The notes beneath the pieces were generated by a model. The model searched no databases. It saw only the letters and a list, made by a program, of their open reading frames with translations, and had not been told where the DNA came from. Shown one piece after another: positions 55,381-64,000 of a stretch of DNA of 64,000 nucleotides (the first letter of the stretch is position 1; each line of letters begins with the position of its first letter). Position numbers and translations under genes: made by a program. The DNA is from Paraphaeosphaeria minitans (Eukaryota; Ascomycota; Dothideomycetes; Pleosporales; Didymosphaeriaceae), in NCBI GenBank assembly GCA_015832175.1, contig WJXW01000008.1, positions 1,054,001 through 1,118,000 on the forward strand, written 5' to 3'.

Positions 55381-55850
55381 TCAGGTAACAACATACTCTC
55401 CACCCTCACACCCACCTGACCAGATATCCCCCTCCCTCTCCACGCCCAGACCCCTCTTCTTACTTAAAAGTCTGATCTCCTCGTCTTTAAGTCCTTCATA
55501 ATCGCCATAACCCCACTTCGTAATATCCTCGGTATAGGTAACCTCTGCGACAACCCCAGAGGCTGGCAGCAACAGCTCGAAGGTCTTTACGGCCCTCACC
55601 CTTGGGCTAACAAAGACATGCACAAGGCGGAATGGGTCGAGGAGTCTGCCGGCGCCTACGAGCCTCGCTGCCGCCGAGGAGACCTGCGCAACGCCCACCT
55701 GGGTCAGCTCTATCTCTGTGGAGCCAGTGAAGCGGCCGGACTTGGCCCATTCCGTCTCTCCTGTTTAAAGAACGTGTATTATCAACATATAGTGCACTTA
55801 ATTCTAGTGAAACGAAGAACTTACCATGACGAAAAATGATCACACGGGGT
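55381..55850 (-). pseudogene. truncated SHB17-like histidine phosphatase
   Basis: Exon 1 ends VIIFRHG. A 64-nt intron (55824-55761: GTAAGT...AAACAG) joins it in frame to exon 2, ETEWAKSGRFTGSTEIELTQ, then LVHVFVSPRVRAVKTFELL, EDITKWGYGDYEGLKDEEI and DIWSGGCEGGEY. The RHGETEW catalytic motif and the SPR.RA.KT motif are those of the phosphoglycerate-mutase superfamily, closest to sedoheptulose-bisphosphatase SHB17. The protein stops just after GCEGGE, about 130 residues short of the family, losing the second catalytic histidine. The upstream frame has no ATG either. The break coincides with the AT-rich island edge. Confidence 0.7.
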
Positions 55851-56049
55851 GTCAGGGCGTCTATTGACGAAGTCCTGCTCAGTTTTGGTCCCGGATTTTG
55901 CCGCAGTTATGCCGGGTAGCGTGGCTTGGCGGCCAACTTGGGTGTTGATCGTGTTCTGTCTGAAGTAACTAACTACCTTGTGGACCCGAAAACAGGGCAA
56001 ATAGCGAGGACTCAATTTTTGGAAAAACCAATCACAAAAGCATCAAAAC

Positions 56050-56350
56050 ACTCCTGCTAGTGGCCGCAACAGCCCCTACAGGCCATCGCGCGTCCCTCCA
56101 CATCGATTTGGCAACTGTAGGGCTGCTGTTGCGGCCGCGGCAGGACAGACCGACAAAATTCGCGAGCAAGCTACAAAATATGACAACGTCCATCGAACGC
56201 AGCAACAATCATCTCGCTGCGAAACGGCAACACGAAAGCGATGAAGGAGCCCAAATACCTCTATCGCAGTCACAATACAGTATACAGTTACCTCTGCATC
56301 CGGGCATAGCTACGGAGAGATCGCGGCTGAAACTGACAAGGAATCAAGCA
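56050..56350 (+). mobile_element. short copy of the retroposon with an internal hairpin
   Basis: In opposite orientation to the 29124 element. 56050-56180 matches its 5' region (CACAAAAGCATC, GCTAGTGGCCGCAAC, TGCGGCCGCGGCA, TTCGCGAGCAAGCTAC). 56291-56345 matches its 3' end (CCTCTGCATCCGGGCATAGC, CGCGGCTGAAAC, GGAATC). 56061-56081 and 56115-56136 form a near-perfect inverted repeat of about 20 bp (GGCCGCAACAGCCCCTACAG / CTGTAGGGCTGCTGTTGCGG). An internal deletion of about 0.8 kb separates the two ends. Confidence 0.65.
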
Positions 56351-56898
56351 GAGAGGGTTGTCTCTCACCCCTAATACATTTGCAATTAGTAATCACACGA
56401 CCAAACCGGCCAAACCCAAACCCCAAACCCCAAACGGTCCTCAACTTCGAAGGAACGGATGGCACGCAACCCTGCTTCGCCGTAACCACCCGGTCATGGA
56501 TGTCGTGTCTGTCGCCGCCTGAAGAGCTGGGTATAGCTCGTCTGACGATTGGCCCGAGTGATTGACTGATCTTCCTAGGCTCGCCTCGAATTCTTAGAGG
56601 GATCTTGACGTTCAGGTGGCCGCGCTGGGTGTTGCAGTCGAGAGACCGAAGTCTCGGTGCGGCGGTTAGTCGTCGGTTTGGTGCGGCGTCCAGTTGGCGT
56701 GGGTGGGGTGACGAGTGGCCGAAAAACACTATGATAACAAATTGGTATACTGGAAGCTATGAGGAAATCGCGAATGCTGCGACCAATAGCGTTTGGAATC
56801 GAATTTATGTGCCATGTCTCCTTTCTCTCTGATCTCTTATATGTGAACCTCTTCTTGGCGATGTTCGTTTGGAATTAGGTGGCGCATCGTAAAGTGGT

Positions 56899-57828
56899 TC
56901 AGCCAAAGCCTATGAGCTGACGATACGGCGGTGGTACCTTGGGCATCTGTCTCTCATCGCAGAGGCCACTTAACCACGATGTCGCCGGGGCCAGGACGTC
57001 CTTGTCTGGAACAGGATCGACGTATTTGGCGACAGAATTCAGGGTCTCGCCGCGAGCGATGGCATCCTGCACAGCCTCTAAGTCGGCCAGAACTTGTTGC
57101 GCCGACGAGTAGAGCTGTTTCCAGCATTTCTCGGCGATAGTAGCGCATACGTGCGGATCGGTGGGAAATTCCCCCCCGTCGAATCGACGCTCGATTTCGT
57201 CTTCGTCTTTTGAGTTGTCTAGATCCGAGAACACTTCATGGCCCATCATGATAAAGTAGATAGCACTTCCGAGCGCGAATAGATCCGTCCTTATGCTTGC
57301 ATGATCTGCTGGCTTGCGAGGTAGGTATGCCTTGGCAGATTCGAGAGATAGGCCGTCTAGAAGTATCTCGCCGTCCGTAGAGAAGTACTGACCCTGGAAA
57401 TCGGCGAGCTTGAGGTCGAGATTGGCATCAAGCAGGAAGTTATCGTGGCGGAGATCGCAGTGGAGGACCCGCTTTGAGTGGATATAGGTAACGGCTTCAG
57501 TGGCTTGTATACACCAAGATAGGCGTCGCTCGGGGGATGCCTCTGGGTGAGCGGTGAGGTACTCGTGCAGATTACCATTTGGGGCAAACTCCAGGAGAAG
57601 GCCATCTTTCCTTATACCCTTCGACTGGACGATACGAGGATGGCTTCCGAGAACACTGTAAATGTTGGCTTCGATCTGAACCCATTTCATCTCCTCATCA
57701 GTGTGCGGATACTTGAGGACTGTCGTTTCGTCGACTTCGCCAATCCAACAACCGCCGCCATGCGCAATGATCCGCTTGACTCCTTGAGGGAGATATCGAT
57801 GAATCTCGACATACGTTATGTGCGACAT
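56899..57828 (-). CDS. divergent protein kinase / pseudokinase-like protein
   Basis: A 309-residue, intronless frame from ATG 57828. The N-lobe is recognisable: IAHGGGCWIGEV is the glycine loop and TVLKYP carries the ATP lysine. The catalytic loop is HCDLRHDNFLLD (HCD in place of HRD; the D and N are kept but the lysine is replaced by Arg/His). DFQG replaces DFG, keeping the magnesium-binding aspartate. TDLFALGSAIYFIMMGHEVF is the helix-F region. The C-terminus ends VPPPYRQLIGFG. The layout fits the fungus-specific small kinases that are common in accessory regions. Activity is possible but not assured; substrate unknown. Confidence 0.8.
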   Translation of the reverse strand: MSHITYVEIHRYLPQGVKRIIAHGGGCWIGEVDETTVLKYPHTDEEMKWVQIEANIYSVLGSHPRIVQSKGIRKDGLLLEFAPNGNLHEYLTAHPEASPERRLSWCIQATEAVTYIHSKRVLHCDLRHDNFLLDANLDLKLADFQGQYFSTDGEILLDGLSLESAKAYLPRKPADHASIRTDLFALGSAIYFIMMGHEVFSDLDNSKDEDEIERRFDGGEFPTDPHVCATIAEKCWKQLYSSAQQVLADLEAVQDAIARGETLNSVAKYVDPVPDKDVLAPATSWLSGLCDERQMPKVPPPYRQLIGFG

Positions 57829-58688
57829 TGCGGCAACTTTATTTCATCATGCTGTAGAGGAAACAAGAAAGATGTGCAGGTTGGACATTACAAGTGGCAT
57901 CAGTGTCACGTGCGAAGTGCCGCACAGACCGCCAAAAAAGTGGATTGACAGTCTATTCGGCTCGGAGGAATTTGCACTGACTTCCGATTCGTCAGCTACC
58001 GGCCTTGATTACTCAAGAGCCCGTGCATTTACTGTCGCAGGCTCGGCCATTTCGGGGAGGCGGCTGGCCTCCTGAGACTCAGGTCACCCGGAATTGGCGT
58101 TTTACTGTTCCGTTCGGCTAAGTTATCATATTCACCACTCATCATCTCCACAGGGACCACAGCTTTTTGGTACTCCCACCATTCTTACAACCACTCCAAT
58201 CGCTGTGTTTAGCCGTAACTTTCGCTACGGCTCGATCTATACAAGGGCTTCAAATGTGTGGGGTATTGGGGTGCTGTGTCCGCGGCTCCCATTGGGGGTA
58301 AGGTCAGTAGGCATTGCCTGCAGCCTCACGGACACAGTAGGTAGCAGACGAGTTGGCAGTTAGCACCGGATATCAACCCTTAGCAGCTGCACTTTCAATT
58401 TGATGGTGAGCTTGACGTACAGTGCAGCTGCTGCAACGCGGCCAAGCATGGTGGATGACTCACATTCAACTTCACCAACTGTATTGCGTTCTCACCCCTA
58501 CCAAGTACAATTTAGCCTCTTTCGGTCCAGGCAACAGCATCCAGTATTGCTCCAGCAAGCGTTCGACATTGGGTGTGTAACTCCTTGACTGGCCTACCCC
58601 AGAGCAATATTCTTCGTCATTTGCCAGCCTTTTACCTGTCCCCTATTTCAATTCCACCACATTTTTTATCCATCATAATTTCGCCGCC
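57829..58688. other. gene-free stretch
   Basis: No supported gene between the kinase and the small cysteine-rich protein. Confidence 0.5.
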
Positions 58689-58862
58689 ATGTGCACCCGG
58701 AATGTGTACACGGAATCATACGTCAACTGTACGGCCAGCCCAAAACACGTCATAACAACGTATGACCCTCAGCCTCCTTGCGGTAAGGCCGACTGTGGAG
58801 GATATAAGGATGTACACTTCGGCAAGTCTACCAAAAAGGGCGGCATTTGTCCTAAGTGCTGA
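58689..58862 (+). CDS. 57-residue cysteine-rich protein
   Basis: ATG 58689 follows a good CCGCC context and opens a 57-codon frame: MCTRNVYTESYVNCTASPKH, VITTYDPQPPCGKADCGGYK, DVHFGKSTKKGGICPKC. Six cysteines sit at 2, 14, 31, 36, 54 and 57, with a CGKADCGG and a terminal CPKC pattern. No signal peptide, so it is probably intracellular and may bind a metal ion through CxxxxC and CxxC. It resembles in style the many short cytosolic Cys-motif proteins of fungi that begin MCTR. Too short for length-based gene finding but coherent in composition. Confidence 0.6.
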   Translation: MCTRNVYTESYVNCTASPKHVITTYDPQPPCGKADCGGYKDVHFGKSTKKGGICPKC

Positions 58863-59445
58863 GTGAAAGGTCAAGTAAGCTGGACTCACGTTTTTTTGGG
58901 ACCCAATCATTTGCTAAGGGTTGAGTTTTCCAGGATTTCTTACAGAAAAAGTTCAGATGAGTGCAGGGCGGCAGCGGGAGAGGGATGGTGATGGATCCTC
59001 CAGCAAACGGAAATTTCGAGATGAAATAGGGGCTTGATGCCGCAAGCATGATAACATATCTATAATAAACCTTTTGTCCTACATTGACAGCGGAAGCAGT
59101 TCCTAGCTTCATGCATGCTTTCTCGCTTCGCGTTGGCGCCTCTTCGAGGTGGTAGCGAGCAAGATAATCTGTTGGAAAAGGCAGTAATATACAGTTGTAT
59201 AGAATTTCCCACATGGTTTCGGTCCATGGCCGGCAAAAGCAAAGCTCGTACCATTACTCTCCTCATTCCTACTGCCTCTACACTTCGTACGGCTGTGATC
59301 ACGTTGACACATTCGACCGCGCCGGAGCAACCGCATGCCCCAGCAAACTCAAGTTCTCCTGTAAAGAACTCAGACGCGATCCTCTGGGCTATAGTGGTTG
59401 TCCTCTGAAGGCTCGTCTGCGGTCGGCGCTCTTCCGCCGTTCTCT
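58863..59445. other. intergenic, nothing recognised
   Basis: No supported gene; frames here are short. Confidence 0.45.
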
Positions 59446-59715
59446 CTTCATCCGGTAGCTTTCTTTGCAGCTATGTCTGCTGCTTCGTTGCCTGGGGATC
59501 CCTTCGTGGGCTGGTATCCATCGAATTCGCACCGGACGCCATCGGTCCTGGAGGTCCTGGAGGTCCTGGATTTGGCGGGCGATCTCCTCCAGAATGTAGG
59601 CTCCTGTCCGTCCTTCGGCCTTGGTGACAGACTATATGGCGGCCTGGTTGTCTGTGTAGATGGCGACGTTGCGCCTGCTTCCGTTCCGATCTGCAAGCGT
59701 GCTTGGTAAGCGTTT
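59446..59715 (-). mobile_element. LINE RNase H domain remnant
   Basis: The minus strand reads NVAIYTDNQAAI, a TAG (59632-59634), then SVTKAEGRTGAYILEEIARQ, IRWIPAHEGIPGNEAADIAA. This is the RNase H domain (TDNQAA and GNE.AD motifs) of a LINE distinct from the full-length one. A 9-bp repeat GGTCCTGGA encodes QDLQDLQD. Only the 3' part of ORF2 remains. It abuts the 3' end of the coiled-coil gene. Confidence 0.7.
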
Positions 59716-59719
59716 GGTG

Positions 59720-61954
59720 TCAAACATTCTTCCCCTTCTTGGACGTAGTCTTCCAACGCCTTGTTTTCGAGACTCCTTGCGGTGTGCCAGAATATGCTGC
59801 GTCTGTGTGGACTGCGGTGTGTCGCGTTGGTTTTCGTCTGGCCGTCGTGCTTGATTGAACGGGTTTGGCTTCTTGGTCGGATCCTAGCGAATGTAGCTTC
59901 TCTGTACGCTCCAATATGCGCGCACTTCGGCGTAGAGTACCACCTGGACGACACCGAGGGGATTTTTCCCTTGCACGAACCAAGGTAGGCGCTGGGTCAC
60001 ATGTTCGCTGAGATATCTGCTTGCTCCTGCGCACGGCGACCTTCGGTCGTCCCTGTTCTTTAACTTGCCACACATCATTCGCATGATCCTCAGGCGGCCA
60101 CACTGCATGGCGGGTGGCGTTCAGTTTTTCATTGGGTGGATATCTTCTCCTCTGGATGGGCTTGGATACTTTTGAGGGTGGGACCTGACTGAGCGGTGAC
60201 TGCTTCCTGGCAGGTCGTCCTTTGCGCTGAGTGCTCTTCCTTCCGTTTAACCGAGAAGCCTTGCGCGCCGATTCAATTCCTGACGGCTTCGAATGCGGTA
60301 GGATAGCCTGGTCCCCGCCCTGGTGGTCGCCGTTCGACTGGCTGTCCTGACTGGATGGCGCATATTTCGCAGCGATTTCCGGGAACTCCCGCTCGATCCA
60401 CGCCAAGAGAGCCTTCAGTGGTCTCACACGCTCCTGCGGAAACCGCAAGTCGTGTCTCAGCTCTTCAGCCTCAGTCCGCTCCCTTAGCCATCCCTGTTGT
60501 AGCCACTCAGCCTCATCTTCAGCGTCTCTCTCTTGCGTCGCTTGGAGCCTCTCGCGCATGTAGACGTAGTACTTCTCCCATCCGTCCAGTAGATCACGGT
60601 TGTGCTGACTCTCCCAACCGGATGATGCGTACTCCGTAGCGATTTCCGCAAACTGTCCGGCGATCCACTCCAGGAGAGTGTCCAGCCGTTTTAGACGTGT
60701 GTTGGCATAATCCACCTTCCCTTGTTGATTCCGTAAGCGTGCTTGCGCTCTTCCTCTTTCTACTTCTTTCAGTAATTGCTCCAATTCCTCCGACTTCTGG
60801 GACTCTAAACGCTTCCGTGCCGATTCGAGATCTTTCTCCGCCTGCGTGATCATGATGCCCTTTTCGACAGCCGAGAGTGACCTTTGGACCCTCAACACGT
60901 TCAATCGCTTCTGTGCTTGATCCACTTCCTTTTGTGCGCGTGATATCTTCTCTTTATACCTGACCAGTTCTTCAGCCCGGCTCGACCAGTCAACCCCTAC
61001 TGACCCATTCCGCTCAGCTTTCCTCATTTCCTCCTTTCTTGGTTCTAGCTCTCGTTTCGCCTGCTTCAGCTCCCTCTCAAGATGGGGGCGTTTCCAATGC
61101 TCGTAGATGTAGTATTCCCACCATTCGTCCAACTTTGTCTGCCGGTCCAGCTGCAGCTCCACGGCCCGATCGATTCCTTTCTTCTCTTGGTATTTATGGG
61201 TGGCCTCTTTGTATTTGTTGAATGCCTTCGAATCTTCCCGCACTTTGAACTGGCGCCACCGAAAGTCCAGCCATCGCGTGAGTTCATCCTCGATCTGCAC
61301 CGCTTCCCCATGCCAATGGTCGGAGACATGGTATCTTTTATCTATATCCGATCTTGAAGCAGGGCAGGGACCGGGATCGGGGTTTATCGCGCGAGAAGGT
61401 CTACCGCCCACACTCCTTAATTTTTCGTGGTCCCTGTAGGCAATACGTTGCACGCCCGCGATCACCTCTTCTTCTGTTAATCCGGCTCCAGCGGTTGTAG
61501 GTATGCTAGCCGTGCTGGCCGTGCTGGCCGTATCGCTCGGGGGTGGAAAACGCCTTGGGGAGATTTGCCTACATTGATTTGAGCAATTAGCGCTGTATAA
61601 GCCTGACATCGAGCGTGCAACTTACTTACCGCAATTTCGCATTAAGCTCATCGGCATCGACAGCGCGCGACTCCCTTTCACGCACAAGGGATCTTTGTAC
61701 AAAAACGTTGGCAGAACTCTCAGTAGATCCGAACTAGGACTTACTCCAGTCGCGCCCACCGCTCACTCGTTAAATTACGCTTGTCGATGACGTCTATAAA
61801 TCTGAAAAGACGATCCTGCGTTAGCCTGGGAGCTGCATGCCAAATGGGGGCAATTCCAAACTTACAAACGGGCTGCATCGCCTGCTCGCTCATCCCATTC
61901 CTGAATATCCTGGACGGTCAGCGTGTCCAGCTCCTCGGCTAGAATTAGTCGCAT
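59720..61954 (-). CDS. coiled-coil protein, four exons, fungus-specific
   Basis: Exons 61954-61866, 61801-61745, 61692-61630 and 61568-59720 join in frame (685 residues). All introns have GTAAGT donors (52-64 nt). The N-terminus is MRLILAEELDTLTVQDIQEW, followed by FIDVIDKRNLTSERWARLE and SRAVDADELNAKLRQISPRR. The middle is a long charged coiled coil (RELEPRKEEMRKAERNGS, KISRAQKEVDQAQKRLNVLR, ESARKRLESQKSEELEQLL) containing two related EWI/AWI units (LLEWIAGQFAEIATEYASS; LLAWIEREFPEIAAKYAPS). The C-terminal 180 residues are basic, with SARILERTE. Likely nuclear by composition; function unknown. The last exon stops right where a LINE remnant begins, so the original 3' end may be altered. Confidence 0.75.
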
Positions 61955-62363
61955 ATTGAGGGTGATGGGTGAGTTGAGAGTGGCGGAGGTGATGGGCGGC
62001 TGAGTAGGATCCGAGGTGGATAAGGGAGGCAGGAACACGCCTTGAGATTAGAGTTTCAGAAGCACGAGAAAGCGTGGTCACATGACTCGGAGTTCCATTT
62101 CCCTGAGTCTGGACGCTACCCCGCATCTGGACGCTCGGGCCTCTCCCCCAGCCTTTCCTTCGTAGCCAATCGTTCGCATCATAAGCGCCTGCTCCTTGAC
62201 ATGCCAACTCAGGTGGCTGCTTCAATAATAAACAGCACCTATATTATGGCGCTCGACCCTATGCCCCGGCTTAAATGCATCTTGTGCGTCTCCCATTCTC
62301 TCCTCAGAAGTCGCAAACCTAAAGAAGCTCCCGTCTCAAACTTCCTGACCGTATTTTCTAAAA
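61955..62363. promoter_or_regulatory. divergent promoter region
   Basis: About 0.4 kb between the ATGs of the coiled-coil gene and the FHA kinase gene; no specific site recognised. Confidence 0.4.
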
Positions 62364-64000
62364 ATGAAAGAAGACCCGAACGTTGTTTTCACACTAAGGG
62401 CGATTAGCCCTGACGCCCAGAAATGGTTCCCGCATCCGCACAACGAACGATATTACGTACCCCCATATCCTCTTGATGATGCAACTACCAGCCGAGAGTC
62501 GACGCCAGCGACGAATATAGGAGATGAGGACTGCGAAGGGGATGGCGACAAGCTGCGCTTCACATTCGACCAAAAGCCGAAGAATATCCAGGACGGATGG
62601 GTATTCGGCAGCAACCCAACAACCTGCGATGTGGTTATGGGGAGTTCGAAAGGTGGCACAAGCGGCTCGCATTTCAGAATCACGTTCGACGATCAAGGCC
62701 GCCTCGTGTTGATTGACTCGTCCACACATGGAACAGCAGTCAGCTATGATAGCCAGGCAAGGGGCGAAAAACGAAAAAATCCACTGGACCGAAAACGGAA
62801 AACACCGCCGGACAAATCGAACGACTTCACGTGGATCCTCTTCCCTGGCATCGAGGATAAACGGGTCATAACCGGTCATAAGATTGACGAGCTTCCCAAC
62901 GCCCCTGTTATCGAGTTTTCGGTGGACGACGTTGTGGACCCCGACGCTGATTCCTGCCCGGAACAATACACAAGGCTGAGAAATGCATACCTGGCCGAGA
63001 TGCGAACGGCGATCCCATTCGGTCTCAACATCGATAGCCACCCGACCACTGCAGGCCAAACACAATCACACACTCCAAATCAGCACCCGAAACAGCGGCC
63101 GATCTGGGTTGATCGTGAAGAGATCGGAAGCGGCGAATTTGGGACTGTCTACCGGACTGTTAATGTGAGCACCGGTGTGATATATGCTGCTAAAAAGTTC
63201 CTACGGAACGGCAAAGGTCACCGGGAAAGGTGGGATAGAGAAGTCGCACTTTTGCGTAATATTTCGCATGTAAGGAGTAACTCGCACCAGTGAAGAATAA
63301 GATCCACTAACTTGTTCCTAGGACCACATTGTCAAGTTCGAGGATTACGACACCGAACGGAAATGGCCTCGCCTAATAATGGAATATCTGCCCCTTGGGA
63401 ACCTAGCGGAACACATGCCAATCACTGAATGGGAGACCGTTACACTCCTCTGCCAAGGGATCAACGCTCTTGATTATCTACACTCGCGCAATATCATGCA
63501 TCGCGATCTCAAACCGGAAAACATTCTGGTTCAGTGCCGAGAGCCCGCCAATTTCTGCATCAAAATTGCTGATTTCGGACTAGCTAGAGATGGCTCGTTC
63601 CTAAAGACCGTCTGCGGCACGAGGCTCTACGCTGCCCCGGAGATTTGGCAGAACCGCCCTTACACTTCCAAAGTAGACATATGGTCGCTAGGTCTTATCG
63701 CGTTTCAGTGCACATATCGCCTCCCGGATGCCCCGATGGTAGAGGACCGTTTCGATCATGAACGTTGGTACGAGATACTTATTCGGGAGATTGACGATTG
63801 GGAATCAGACGGCTTATTGAACTTTCTCAAGTCCAGCATGCTGACGATGGATCCTCGTATGAGGCTGACACCAAGCGAGTGCCTGAGAGAATCGGCCAAA
63901 CTGCTCGAGGCAATCATTCCGGCGCAGAATTTGGAACTAGACCCCGGAACGCCTACAGAACCAATGTCATCAGCTTCCATATTGAAAGCTTTTCAGGCTG
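62364..64000 (+). CDS. FHA-domain Ser/Thr protein kinase (partial, runs off the window)
   Basis: Exon 1 62364-63269 and exon 2 from 63322, separated by a 52-nt intron (GTAAGG...CCTAG) joining NISH-DHIVKFEDYD in frame. Residues about 70-140 form an FHA-like domain (DGWVFGSNPTTCDVVMG, SGSHFRITFDDQGRLVLIDS, STHGTAVSYD), the FHA G-S-x-x-x-C-D and SxxHxxI pattern for phosphothreonine binding. The kinase follows: IGSGEFGTVYRTVN, AAKKFL, LIMEYLPLGNLAEH, HRDLKPENIL, IADFGLAR, CGTRLYAAPEIW, KVDIWSLGLIAFQ. All catalytic residues are present, so it should be active. The architecture recalls Rad53/Dun1-type kinases, but fungus-specific expansions share it; a DNA-damage role is not shown. Still open at 64000. 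Confidence 0.88.

Overview
This is nuclear DNA of a filamentous ascomycete, most likely a dothideomycete-type Pezizomycotina. The evidence is short introns (48-65 nt, mostly GTAAGN donors, several with CTAAC branch points) and fungus-restricted families: DUF3435 recombinase, DUF7770-like, PigL_N and NACHT-ankyrin NLR proteins, and a Tad/I-like LINE. CA-to-TA decay resembling RIP (repeat-induced point mutation) is also present. Gene density is low, and genes sit among repeats, broken genes and transposon remnants, as in an accessory or repeat-rich compartment. Exon joins were worked out by hand from splice signals and reading frame; no homology search was run, so family names are recognition by eye.

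Region by region. 0-5.6 kb: repeats, an unknown minus-strand gene and a divergent protein kinase. 6.4-9 kb: three short genes for disordered proteins, two of them in a duplicated segment. 10-14.4 kb: an unknown gene, a DUF7770-like gene, an APH-type kinase-like gene and a PD-(D/E)XK-like nuclease remnant. 15.7-20.3 kb: a five-exon gene with two SUMO-interacting motifs and a C-terminal chromodomain, head to head with a DUF3435 tyrosine recombinase of the Starship-captain type that carries one in-frame TAG. 21-37 kb: a Nup98-like GLEBS fragment, BTB and KCTD-like genes, a dynamin-family GTPase, an unknown gene, a lone PigL_N domain gene, a cytosine-methyltransferase-like remnant and a NACHT-ankyrin NLR whose P-loop end is cut off by a retroelement. 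This cargo-like content downstream of a captain-like gene is the most unusual feature of the window.

37.7-43.3 kb is a LINE with two open, overlapping ORFs. 43.3-50 kb holds a few small unknown genes and long stretches with no visible gene. 50.3-54.4 kb is a divergent pair, an L-lactate/malate dehydrogenase-like gene and a bacterial-type phosphoenolpyruvate synthase, which together could take lactate through pyruvate to PEP. 54.4-56.4 kb is an AT-rich decayed island, a truncated SHB17-like phosphatase and a retroposon copy. 56.9-64 kb has a second divergent kinase, a 57-residue cysteine-rich protein, a LINE RNase H remnant, a four-exon coiled-coil gene and an FHA-domain protein kinase that runs off the window.
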